Source: Paenibacillus borealis (lineage in GTDB: Bacteria; Bacillota; Bacilli; Paenibacillales; Paenibacillaceae). Taken from it: 64,000 bases of DNA. The notes beneath the pieces are model-generated. The model had not been told where the DNA came from. It saw nothing but the letters and a program-made list of their open reading frames with translations, and made no database searches. The stretch lies in NCBI RefSeq assembly GCF_000758665.1, contig NZ_CP009285.1:7874001-7938000 (forward strand). Reading direction: 5' to 3'. Positions 35,201-42,999 of the stretch are shown piece by piece (positions within the stretch are counted from its first letter, which is position 1; every line of letters begins with the position of its first letter). A program made the translations under genes and the position numbers.

Positions 35201-36406
35201 ATGTCTCTGGACAAAAAAAGAAGCACCCTCGCGCTGCTGGCTCTGGCGATCAGCGCCTTTGCGATAGGAACAACCGAGTTTATCAGCGTCGGGCTGCTGC
35301 CGCTCATTGCTGATGACCTGAATATATCCGTGACCACCGCCGGATTAACCGTAACTCTGTACGCGCTTGGCGTAACCTTCGGTGCGCCTGTGCTAACCTC
35401 GCTGACCACAAGAGTCTCCCGCAAAACACTGCTGCTCCTGCTGATGCTCGTATTCATCGCCGGCAATAGTCTTGCCGCCGCTGCTGGCGGAATTGGCACT
35501 CTGCTGGTTGCCAGGGTGATATCCGCCCTCTCTCATGGGCTGTTCATGTCGATCGCCTCCACCATCGCTGCCGATCTGGTGCCCGAGAACCGCAGGGCCA
35601 GCGCCATTTCCATTATGTTCACCGGCCTTACAGTAGCTACAGTTACCGGCGTGCCGATCGGCACCTTCCTCGGACAGCAGCTGGGCTGGCGGGCCGCCTT
35701 CATCGCCATTGTGGCGACCGGCATCCTCGCACTGATCGCCAATCTGATCCTGGTGCCCGCCGGACTGCGCAAGGGGACCCGCACGCCGCTGCGCGAGCAG
35801 GTCAAGCTGGTGACGAACGGCCGGCTGCTGCTGGCTTTTGCCATCACAGCACTGGGCTACGGCGGAACGTTCGTCGTCTTCACCTATCTCTCCCCGCTGC
35901 TGCATGAGATCAGCGGCTTCCAGGAGAAGACGGTCGCTGTGATCCTGCTCGTCTATGGCATCGCCATTGCCATCGGCAATGTGATCGGCGGCAAAGCGGC
36001 GAACCACAAGCCGATGAACGCCTTATTCTATATGTTCGCCCTGCAGGCCGCTGTGCTGCTGGTCTTCACCTTCACGGCACCATTCAAGACCGCTGCCCTG
36101 ATCACCATCTTCTTCATGGGGCTGCTCGCCTTCATGAACGTCCCCGGGCTGCAGGTCTATGTAGTCATGCTGGCGGACCGGTTCGCGCCGAGTGCCCGCG
36201 ATGTCGCCTCCGCCGTCAACATTGCCGCCTTCAACGCAGGCATTGCCATCGGAGCCTACCTCGGCGGCCTGGTCACCGATCATATGGGACTGATCCACAC
36301 GGCCTGGGTGGGCGCAGTCATGGTCTTCGGGGCCGTTCTGCTCACGGCCTGGAGCCGGGCGCTGGAGAACAGGGACGAGCGTACGCAGCGGGCGGAAGCT
36401 GCTTAA
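35201..36406 (+). CDS. MFS transporter (AraJ/YdhP-like sugar or drug efflux)
   Basis: 401 residues from the ATG at 35201 (AGGAG at 9 nt). Twelve helices; the N-terminus LALAISAFAIGTTEFISVGLLPLIADDLNIS is the signature of the AraJ/YdhP/NepI branch of MFS exporters. GVPIGTFLGQQLGWRAAF marks the C-motif. Substrates of close relatives include arabinose derivatives, purine nucleosides and drugs; none can be chosen here. Control by the divergent HxlR regulator is likely. Confidence 0.88.
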   Translation: MSLDKKRSTLALLALAISAFAIGTTEFISVGLLPLIADDLNISVTTAGLTVTLYALGVTFGAPVLTSLTTRVSRKTLLLLLMLVFIAGNSLAAAAGGIGTLLVARVISALSHGLFMSIASTIAADLVPENRRASAISIMFTGLTVATVTGVPIGTFLGQQLGWRAAFIAIVATGILALIANLILVPAGLRKGTRTPLREQVKLVTNGRLLLAFAITALGYGGTFVVFTYLSPLLHEISGFQEKTVAVILLVYGIAIAIGNVIGGKAANHKPMNALFYMFALQAAVLLVFTFTAPFKTAALITIFFMGLLAFMNVPGLQVYVVMLADRFAPSARDVASAVNIAAFNAGIAIGAYLGGLVTDHMGLIHTAWVGAVMVFGAVLLTAWSRALENRDERTQRAEAA

Positions 36407-36463
36407 GCTTAATTGCTGTGTACGCGCAAATGGCAGTGTGCGCAGTCAAGCGGTATGTTTCAA

Positions 36464-36645
36464 AAAATCCTGCCCAAATTACAACATTGCCCTCTTTATT
36501 CCGGCCATATTTCAAGATTGTTGTATAAAAGGCAACATTTCTCATCTTCTAAGCGGCTTAGCGGAGAAATTCTTGTATTTCGTACAACAATCCTTCAGAA
36601 CATACAAATATTCAGGAATCAAAGCTGCACTACGTACAACATTTT
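36464..36645. repeat. Four-element intergenic repeat, copy A
   Basis: Four 15-nt inverted-repeat elements of form TTGYA-N5-TRCAA, starting at 36470, 36521, 36573 and 36625 (spacing 51, 52, 52). The third is TTGTA-TTTCG-TACAA. Copy B at 50.6 kb matches it along the whole length, including ATTGTTG...AAAAGGCAACATTTC and AAGCGGCT. No reading frame. It lies between the MFS and aldo/keto reductase genes; the rest of this 366-bp gap shows only the reductase promoter region. Confidence 0.75.
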
Positions 36646-36772
36646 GCCCGTACAGTGTGAAATTAAAGTCTTCATTCTGTCATCATCGAATCAGATCTGC
36701 GGATTGAATGTTCCGTTTGTCTAATTATTATCTTAACTTTAACTACACTATCCCTTCAGGAGGTCATTGGAT

Positions 36773-37615
36773 ATGGCACAGCATTTACAAGATAGAACAA
36801 TACTTCAGGGCGGCGTGAGTATGCCATGGGTTGGACTCGGAGTTTTTCAGGTAGAGGACGGCGACGGGCTGGTGCATGCGGTGAAGTCCGCAATTGCTCA
36901 CGGCTACCGCAGTATTGATACAGCCGCAGTCTATGCCAACGAACGCGGGGTGGGGCAAGCGGTCAAGGAAGCTATGGCCGGGAACAAGCTGGCCCGCGAA
37001 GAGCTGTTCATAACCTCCAAGGTCTGGAATGCAGACCTTGGTTATGAAGAGACCCTTGCCGCTTACGAGGCCAGTCTTGAGAAGCTGGGTCTAGAATATT
37101 TGGATCTGTATCTCATTCACTGGCCGGTGAATGGCAAATACAAGGAGTCCTGGAGAGCGCTCGAAGCCCTCTATAAAGCGGGCCGTGTCAAAGCCATCGG
37201 CGTCAGCAATTTCCAGATTCATCATCTGGAGGATATCCTCCAGGATGCGGAGATCAAACCGATGGTCAATCAGGTTGAGCTGCATCCTTATCTGTCCCAG
37301 CAGCCGCTGCGGAGCTTCGCTAAGACGCATGGCATCCAGATCGAAGCATGGGCTCCGCTGATGCAGGGCAAGCTGCTGGATCAGCCGGTGCTAACGGAAA
37401 TCGCCGCCAGCCACGGCAAGTCCGTTGCCCAGATCATCCTGCGCTGGGATCTGCAGCATGGGATCGTCACCATTCCGAAATCAACCAAAGAGCAGCGGAT
37501 CATCGAGAATGCCTCCCTGTTTGATTTCGAGCTGAGCAGCGCCGATATGGAGCGCATTGACAGCCTCAATCGTGATCAGCGGACCGGTCCCGATCCCGAC
37601 AATTTCGATTTCTAA
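36773..37615 (+). CDS. Aldo/keto reductase
   Basis: 280 residues from the ATG at 36773 (AGGAGG at 9 nt). The AKR tetrad is visible: Asp in SIDTAAVY, Tyr in AVYANE, Lys in TSKVWN and His in LIHWPV. The NADPH motif region near the end reads IPKSTKEQRIIENASLF. Closest in style to B. subtilis YtbE/YvgN (methylglyoxal and glyoxal reductases, AKR5 family). It reduces small aldehydes with NADPH in the cytoplasm. Monocistronic, ended by a strong hairpin. Confidence 0.92.
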   Translation: MAQHLQDRTILQGGVSMPWVGLGVFQVEDGDGLVHAVKSAIAHGYRSIDTAAVYANERGVGQAVKEAMAGNKLAREELFITSKVWNADLGYEETLAAYEASLEKLGLEYLDLYLIHWPVNGKYKESWRALEALYKAGRVKAIGVSNFQIHHLEDILQDAEIKPMVNQVELHPYLSQQPLRSFAKTHGIQIEAWAPLMQGKLLDQPVLTEIAASHGKSVAQIILRWDLQHGIVTIPKSTKEQRIIENASLFDFELSSADMERIDSLNRDQRTGPDPDNFDF

Positions 37616-37676
37616 GCGGTTGGCGTTCCGCCTAGTGTCCAACCTGATGTGCAGCCTGCTGAACATCTGCCAATAG

Positions 37677-37716
37677 AAGAAGCTCCCGCCTTCACCTCTG
37701 AAGACGGGAGCTTCTT
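37677..37716. terminator. Bidirectional terminator
   Basis: Perfect 12-bp outer stem AAGAAGCTCCCG / CGGGAGCTTCTT, with inner CTTC/GAAG, between the convergent reductase and AEC genes. Confidence 0.85.
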
Positions 37717-37718
37717 TG

Positions 37719-38645
37719 CTACCCGCCCACCACAGCAATCAGCACCGGAAGAGCCAGGAAGGACGCCAGCGTAGTCCAGACAATACAGCGCGAGACCAGC
37801 GAAGGCGAGCTGCCGAAGCGTTCGGCCAGCACCACGGAATTGACGGCTACCGGCATCGACGCCAGAATCAGGAGCACCGAGAACAAGGTGCCTGTAATAT
37901 TCAGCGCGAGCAGCACAAGCGCGGCCAGCAGCGGAGCCAGCAGCAGCCGGACGGTCAGCCCAGTCCAGAAAGCAAGCTGCACGTTGCGCTCCGTATGCGC
38001 AACCTGGACCTTCACCATCTGCGCGCCGAGGATCGCCAGCACTACCGGCGAGTAGGCTCCTGCAGCCATTGATACGCCCGAAGCCAGCTCATGCGGCATA
38101 TGCAGGCCGAGCGCCCGCAGCAATAGGGCCAGAATGGCCGCATAGATGGCCGGCAGCGAGAAGACCGACTTCACGGCGCTGCGCACCGAGAACTGAGATC
38201 TGGCGGCAAAATACACGCCGATCGTATTCACAATCACCATCTGGGCGATGACATAGACCGATGCCTTGTCCAGGCCCAGCTGGCCGAAGGCCAGCAGCAC
38301 CAGCGGCAGACCGTAATTGACGCTGTTCGTGAAGGTGGAGATGAGCGTCAGGCCGGCGGCTTCCGGCGGAGCCAGCTTCAGGATTTTGCCGATCAGGGTA
38401 GCCAACCCCCATAAGAGAAACAGATTCAGCAGCGAGAATGCGAGCGTCTTATAGACATCATCGAAGGAGATTTCCGCCGTAGCGAGCGTATCCAGAATAA
38501 TCGCCGGACTGAGAAAATACAGGTACAGCGTCAGCAGGGGCTTCGTGTCGAGATTCTTATAACGTCCGAGCAGCGCCCCGGCGGCCACCGGAATGGACAG
38601 CGGCACAATAACCTCTACAAGTGTCGATAGCACAGTCTGAATCAC
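37719..38645 (-). CDS. AEC-family (auxin efflux carrier-like) transporter
   Basis: 308 residues, about ten helices in two five-helix halves; IPVAAGALLGRY near the start and NYGLPLVLLAFG in helix 4-5 are typical of the AEC family. Bacterial members export or import organic acids such as malate and malonate; the substrate here is unknown. It begins 206 bp from a divergent hxlR gene. Confidence 0.85.
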   Translation of the reverse strand: MIQTVLSTLVEVIVPLSIPVAAGALLGRYKNLDTKPLLTLYLYFLSPAIILDTLATAEISFDDVYKTLAFSLLNLFLLWGLATLIGKILKLAPPEAAGLTLISTFTNSVNYGLPLVLLAFGQLGLDKASVYVIAQMVIVNTIGVYFAARSQFSVRSAVKSVFSLPAIYAAILALLLRALGLHMPHELASGVSMAAGAYSPVVLAILGAQMVKVQVAHTERNVQLAFWTGLTVRLLLAPLLAALVLLALNITGTLFSVLLILASMPVAVNSVVLAERFGSSPSLVSRCIVWTTLASFLALPVLIAVVGG

Positions 38646-38783
38646 AAGCCAGGACCCCTCTGTTCTTTAGTTACTCCTACTATAACCTTTGGGGTAAGGA
38701 ACGTCTAAGACCCAGAATCAATATCCTTAATAGAAACTGCCTATGGTCCCCGCTCCGACTCATTTATTTAATTATCAGCCATA

Positions 38784-38800
38784 ACTTCCCTAAGGATAGT
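38784..38800. promoter_or_regulatory. Candidate HxlR operator, site 1 (upstream of hxlR)
   Basis: ACTTCCCTAAGGATAGT, a near-palindrome 52 bp before the hxlR start. It shares the first 12 bases with the perfect palindrome upstream of the next gene, suggesting autoregulation. Confidence 0.6.
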
Positions 38801-38851
38801 ATTGTGCTATGATAGGTGACAATCGTTATTTCCACAGGAGGCTGACTTAGC

Positions 38852-39190
38852 ATGGACATTCTGGAACCTCTTACACTGACCCGTGGCACCCCCGGCGAAC
38901 CTTGCCCTATTGCCAAAACCCTGGAACTGATTGGAAGTAAATGGACATTCCTGATTATCCGCGATCTGCTGATTGGGGGCACCTTGCGCTTCAGCGATTT
39001 GCTCCGTTCACTTGAAGGGATCAGTCCGAAGACCCTCGCGCTGCGGCTCAGGGAACTGGAATCTCATGACATCCTGGAACGTACTGTGTACCCTGAAGTC
39101 CCGCCACGGGTGGAATATACGCTGACGGAGAAGGGACTCAAGCTGGAGGGTATTTTTATTGAACTCAAAAGGTACGGGCTCGCGCTCTAA
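38852..39190 (+). CDS. HxlR-family transcriptional regulator
   Basis: 112 residues, a compact HxlR winged helix (ELIGSKWTFLIIRDLLIGGTLRF, LEGISPKTLALRLRELESHDIL, PPRVEYTLTEKGLKLEGI) with Cys17 in the usual N-terminal position (GEPCPIAKTLE). That Cys is the redox-sensing residue in several HxlR proteins. GGAGG lies ahead of the ATG. The gene precedes an SDR gene on the same strand, and both carry the same palindromic site in their promoters. Confidence 0.9.
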   Translation: MDILEPLTLTRGTPGEPCPIAKTLELIGSKWTFLIIRDLLIGGTLRFSDLLRSLEGISPKTLALRLRELESHDILERTVYPEVPPRVEYTLTEKGLKLEGIFIELKRYGLAL

Positions 39191-39225
39191 AAATATCTTT
39201 AGGCTCCAGCCGCCCTCTATAAGAA

Positions 39226-39279
39226 ACTATCCTTCCGGTAACTATATGTCAGCAATGTAACTACTTCCCTAAGGGAAGT
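39226..39279. promoter_or_regulatory. Candidate HxlR operators, sites 2 and 3 (upstream of the SDR gene)
   Basis: A perfect 17-bp palindrome ACTTCCCT-A-AGGGAAGT at 39263-39279, plus a weaker relative ACTATCCTTCCGGTAACT at 39226-39243. The strong site lies 60 bp before the SDR start, close to the distance seen at the hxlR gene. Confidence 0.65.
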
Positions 39280-39338
39280 TTATAGAGCTATACTCTCCTC
39301 ACAGAGCTTCAACAAGATACTTTCGAGGAGGAAATTAT

Positions 39339-40058
39339 ATGTTAGCCGGACAGAAGATCGTTATTATCGGAGGGAGTTCAGGAATTGGCCTTGAAACGGC
39401 AAAACTTGCTGCTGCCGAAGGCGCTGAGATCATCATCGCCAGCCGTTCCGCTCATAAGCTGGAGCAGGCGAGAGCGAAGCTCGGTACTGAGGCTAAGGTG
39501 AGCACCTATACGCTGGATATCACAGATGAGGCTCAGATGCAGGCGTTCTTCGCAGAGCTGGATGACATTGATCATCTGGTCGTGACTGCGGCCGAGACCA
39601 GCGGAGGCGCTTTCCTGTCTACAGCAACAAGCGCCGCCCGTCAGCTGATGGATAATAAATTCTGGGGCCAGTATTATGCCGCCAAATATGCTGCCCCGAA
39701 GCTTCGTCCTGCCGGATCGGTCACGCTGTTCTCCGGGATCGTTGCCTTCAAATCCATGACCGGCTCCTCCATGCTGGGTGTGGTCAATGCCGCCGTCACC
39801 AATCTGGCCCGGACGCTGGCTCTTGAGCTGGCTCCGCTGCGGGTAAATGCCGTCTCGCCAGGCATCATCGACACTCCTTCCCGCGCCGGGATGGCGGAAG
39901 AGGCGCGGACCAGCTTCTATAGCGGCTTAGCTGCCAAACTGCCGGCACAGCGCGTAGGAACCGCTGCGGATGTCGCCCAGGGAGTACTTTATCTCATGCA
40001 TAACAGCTTCGTCACCGGCACAGTACTCCATATAGAAGGGGGCCACAGCCTTATCTAA
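39339..40058 (+). CDS. Short-chain dehydrogenase/reductase lacking the canonical Tyr-Lys pair
   Basis: 239 residues. Rossmann motif GGSSGIG at 11-17, SDR-like C-terminal GTVLHIEGGHSLI. After the catalytic-Ser region (VTLFSGIVAF) the expected Tyr-x-x-x-Lys is replaced by the LGVVNAAV stretch, so catalysis, if any, is atypical. It appears to be the regulatory target of the upstream HxlR gene. Possible roles include quinone or carbonyl stress; this is inference. GAGGAGG precedes the ATG. Confidence 0.85.
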   Translation: MLAGQKIVIIGGSSGIGLETAKLAAAEGAEIIIASRSAHKLEQARAKLGTEAKVSTYTLDITDEAQMQAFFAELDDIDHLVVTAAETSGGAFLSTATSAARQLMDNKFWGQYYAAKYAAPKLRPAGSVTLFSGIVAFKSMTGSSMLGVVNAAVTNLARTLALELAPLRVNAVSPGIIDTPSRAGMAEEARTSFYSGLAAKLPAQRVGTAADVAQGVLYLMHNSFVTGTVLHIEGGHSLI

Positions 40059-40116
40059 GCCACTGCAAGTGGAAACGTGAAATAGTAGCATATAAATTCT
40101 TATCTTTAAACAAAAA

Positions 40117-40149
40117 ATCCTGTACCCTTATTAAAGCAGGGTACAGGAT
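40117..40149. terminator. Bidirectional terminator (SDR gene / greA)
   Basis: Stem ATCCTGTACCC / GGGTACAGGAT with an A-run on the left, which becomes TTTTTT on the minus strand after greA. Confidence 0.85.
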
Positions 40150-40156
40150 CTAAGAA

Positions 40157-40639
40157 TTACAGCATTTTAATCTCAAGCAGCTCATATTTGATGACGCCCA
40201 TCGGGGCATTGACGCTGATAATGTCGCCCACTTTTTTGCCGATCAGCTCTTTGCCGAGCGGACTTTCGTAAGAAATCTTGTTGTCCAGCACATCTGCCTC
40301 TGCGGGACCTACCACTCTATATTCAATCTTTTCGGAGTATTCCACATCATTCAGAATGACGATGCAGCCTACGCTGACTGTGCTCAGATCCATATTGCTG
40401 GAATCTACAATCTGCGCCTTGATCAGCATCTTCTCCAGAATCATGATCCGTGTCTCCATGAAGGATTGATCTTCCTTCGCGGAGTGGTATTCGCTGTTCT
40501 CTTTCAAATCGCCGTAGCTGATCGCCAGCTTAAGCCGGGCTGCAAGCTCCTTGCGCCCTGCTCCCTTAAGTTCTCTCAGTTCATCCTCGAGCTTGGCTAA
40601 CCCTTCTTTCGTCAAAAACACTTCGTCATTGTTGGACAT
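40157..40639 (-). CDS. greA: Transcription elongation factor GreA
   Basis: 160 residues, standard length. An N-terminal coiled coil with the tip acidic residues (YGDLKENSEYHSAKEDQ) that enter the RNA-polymerase secondary channel and stimulate cleavage of backtracked RNA, then a C-terminal FKBP-like domain (SPLGKELIGKKVGDI). GGAG precedes the ATG. A sigma-A promoter is visible just upstream, so greA is transcribed alone. Confidence 0.95.
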   Translation of the reverse strand: MSNNDEVFLTKEGLAKLEDELRELKGAGRKELAARLKLAISYGDLKENSEYHSAKEDQSFMETRIMILEKMLIKAQIVDSSNMDLSTVSVGCIVILNDVEYSEKIEYRVVGPAEADVLDNKISYESPLGKELIGKKVGDIISVNAPMGVIKYELLEIKML

Positions 40640-40672
40640 GTTTACAACTCCTATTTGTGCCTGCTTTACTGT

Positions 40673-40702
40673 ATTCTACCCCATTTCAGGCGGAGTTGTA
40701 AA
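40673..40702 (-). promoter_or_regulatory. Sigma-A promoter of greA
   Basis: TTTACA and TAGAAT on the minus strand with an 18-bp spacer, giving a leader of roughly 25-30 nt. Each hexamer matches the consensus at five of six positions. Confidence 0.65.
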
Positions 40703-40728
40703 AAGAATGGGCTGCAGCATCCATAAGC

Positions 40729-42252
40729 TTAGCTGTTCGCCTTCTGCTTCCCGGTCCCGGCCTGCAACACAGCTGCTGCTGCAGCTTTGCCATTTCCGCC
40801 TCTCAGCAGAAAGGTCAGCGGAATCGCCAGCAGGCCAACCACCGTAGCGATCAGAAAAATATCCTGTACGCCCAGGGTCATTCCCTGCGCCTTGATCAGC
40901 GCACCTGCCGCAGAAGCTCCGCCGCTGAGTTCCTTCTGATGGGCCAGCGATCTGGAAGCGAGCAAGGAGCTGAACACTGCAATGGACAACGCGCCTGTAG
41001 CCTGACGTACCCAGTTCGTTACGGAAGAAGCATGCCCTGTAATCTGCTTGGGTACAGCTGACATCCCGGCATTCGTCACCGGCATGAAGGCCAGGGCAAT
41101 GCCGACATTGCGCAGAGCCATTAATAAGGCTACACGGGTATGCGTAACGGCCAGCGTAAGATGGCTAAGCTCCCAGGTTGAAGCGCTCAGCAGCAGAATG
41201 CCGCTGAGAATAAGCCAGAACGGACCAATCCGCGAATACAGCTTGCCGACAACCGGCGACATCACAGCCATCACGATCGAGCCGGGCAGCAGCACCAGCG
41301 CTGTCTTCAGCGGTGTGGACTGCTGGATATCCTGCAGGAAGACCGGAATCAGGAAGGTCCCGGAATATAAGGCAATGGTAATGATACAGTTAATAATCAG
41401 ACTGTAGGTGAACCGGTTCTGCTTGAATACCTTGAGGTTCAGCAGCGGCTCCTGCAGTGACAGCTCCCGGCGGATGAAGTAGGTTAAGGCCGCTGCACCA
41501 ATCAGCAGCAGGGATAAGGTCTTCCAGGAGGTCCAGCCCCAGGCATTCCCCTTATTGAAGGCCAGAATAATAAAGGCGCTGCTCAGAATCACGGTTGAAA
41601 ATCCCGGCAGATCGAAGCTTCTGCTGCTGGCGGTTTGACGCTGGAACGGCAGGCATTTCAGTGCTACCACAATCGCGATGATGCCGATCGGCAGATTGAT
41701 CATGAACAGCGATTTCCAGCCGAAGTACCCGGTGAGCCAGCCGCCGAGCGTTGGCCCGAAGGCCGGAGCCAGCATCGAGGACAGGCTCCAGAGACTCATG
41801 GCGAAAGCCTGCTTCTCCTTTTCGATAAACTGATAAATCATCGTCATCGTCGTCGGGATAATCAGCCCGCCGAATATTCCCTGCACAATCCGGAAGATAA
41901 TCAGGGAATGAATGCTCCAGGCAATCGTACACAGTCCCGAGAATAAAGTGAAACCCGACAGGGCAAACACATAGAGATATTTATAGCTCCACTTGTCGCC
42001 GAAGTACCCTACGACCGGAGCAATTACGCCGGTAGCCAGCAGATAACCCGTAATCATCCATTGCACGGTGCTGATCTCTGCATGGAAGTCTTTCAGAAAG
42101 ACCGGGAACGCCACGTTAATCGTTGTCGTACTGAGAATGGCCATGAAATTACCGAAAAAGATGGCCAGAATAATAAGCCAGAATGATGAATTTTTTGCCG
42201 TCTGAGTACTCAAATATGCTCTCTCCTCTGCACTGCCACCACTAAGAAACAT
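40729..42252 (-). CDS. MFS transporter, DHA2 (EmrB/QacA) family
   Basis: 507 residues with about 14 helices, the DHA2 layout of multidrug:H+ antiporters (IINVAFPVFLKDFHAEISTVQWMITGYLLATG, FGPTLGGWLTGYFGWKSLF). The 5' end begins MFLSGGSAEER, with GGGGTG upstream; internal starts near the first helix cannot be excluded. Divergent from a marR-type gene; two identical-pattern palindromes lie 22-59 bp ahead of the start. It probably exports a drug or a toxic metabolite that relieves MarR repression. Confidence 0.9.
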   Translation of the reverse strand: MFLSGGSAEERAYLSTQTAKNSSFWLIILAIFFGNFMAILSTTTINVAFPVFLKDFHAEISTVQWMITGYLLATGVIAPVVGYFGDKWSYKYLYVFALSGFTLFSGLCTIAWSIHSLIIFRIVQGIFGGLIIPTTMTMIYQFIEKEKQAFAMSLWSLSSMLAPAFGPTLGGWLTGYFGWKSLFMINLPIGIIAIVVALKCLPFQRQTASSRSFDLPGFSTVILSSAFIILAFNKGNAWGWTSWKTLSLLLIGAAALTYFIRRELSLQEPLLNLKVFKQNRFTYSLIINCIITIALYSGTFLIPVFLQDIQQSTPLKTALVLLPGSIVMAVMSPVVGKLYSRIGPFWLILSGILLLSASTWELSHLTLAVTHTRVALLMALRNVGIALAFMPVTNAGMSAVPKQITGHASSVTNWVRQATGALSIAVFSSLLASRSLAHQKELSGGASAAGALIKAQGMTLGVQDIFLIATVVGLLAIPLTFLLRGGNGKAAAAAVLQAGTGKQKANS

Positions 42253-42273
42253 TAGGTTTCACCCCAATGTAGG

Positions 42274-42311
42274 TGTATGATACAATCACTTTAATATATG
42301 TGTATTATACA
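42274..42311. promoter_or_regulatory. Paired MarR operator candidates
   Basis: Two 11-bp palindromes, TGTATGATACA (42274-42284) and TGTATTATACA (42301-42311), with centres 27 bp apart, in the promoter region of the MFS gene. Confidence 0.6.
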
Positions 42312-42473
42312 ACTATATGTTTTAAAGTCAATGTGACTTATTTCATTTTTGTTTCATAATTCTTTCATAAATAACCGTCAGCTTTCGCTTAGGGCTGTAT
42401 TTTCACTTATAATATGGAGACACATAAGGGTAGACCTTAAGAATTACTCAATCATAAAGGACGGATACTAACT

Positions 42474-42911
42474 ATGGCTGAAGAACAGACTGATAAGAAC
42501 CTCGAAACCCTGAACCATGAGCTGATTACGCTAATCCGCCTCGGTTCGCTGGATAAAAAGCATGGCGGACTGGACCGCTCCTCCTACACCCTGCTCCACC
42601 ATCTGTCGAACCACGATAAGGTAGGCGTTAAAGCGCTCGCCGAAGAATTCGGCCTCGATACCTCTACCATCAGCAGGCAGACGAGCGTTCTTGAGGCGAA
42701 GGATTATGTGGTAAAGGTGCCTGATCCGCAGGATGGAAGATCGAGCTATTTTCAGATTACCGCGCTGGGTGCGCAGACGTTTGCCGAGGCCCGGGACATC
42801 CGGCTGCAGCGCTATGAGCAGATTTTTGAAGACTGGTCTCCCGGGGATTGCCAGACCTTCAGCGGACTGCTGGCCCGGCTCAACCGTAAACTGCAGCAAA
42901 AGCCAGACTAA
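42474..42911 (+). CDS. MarR-family transcriptional regulator
   Basis: 145 residues with a MarR winged helix (SNHDKVGVKALAEEFGLDTSTISRQTSVLEAKDYVVKVPDPQDGRSSYFQITALG). A dimeric repressor released by small ligands. Divergent from the DHA2 transporter; the palindromes near the transporter start are its likely operators, about 165 bp upstream of its own start, so control of itself is less certain. Confidence 0.92.
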   Translation: MAEEQTDKNLETLNHELITLIRLGSLDKKHGGLDRSSYTLLHHLSNHDKVGVKALAEEFGLDTSTISRQTSVLEAKDYVVKVPDPQDGRSSYFQITALGAQTFAEARDIRLQRYEQIFEDWSPGDCQTFSGLLARLNRKLQQKPD

Positions 42912-42914
42912 GGA

Positions 42915-42943
42915 TTGACGAATAATGACGAAACTGGTAGATT
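42915..42943 (+). promoter_or_regulatory. Promoter of the ATP-grasp/esterase operon
   Basis: TTGACG and TAGATT with a 17-bp spacer, directly after the marR stop and 57 bp before the next start codon. Confidence 0.6.
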
Positions 42944-42999
42944 GAATTAATCATACAATTTAACTCGGAATTATATTTTAGCCAAAGGGGCTGGTCTGC

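Noticed and set aside
36470..36639. CRISPR array suggested by regular ~52-bp spacing
   Set aside because: The repeated unit is only a 15-nt imperfect palindrome, the spacers are partly shared between loci, and no cas genes are in the window.
40641..40702. 11-bp inverted repeat TTTACAACTCC / GGAGTTGTAAA that could hide the greA RBS
   Set aside because: The upstream arm overlaps the -35 box of a good sigma-A promoter, so it would not be in the transcript unless another promoter lies further upstream.
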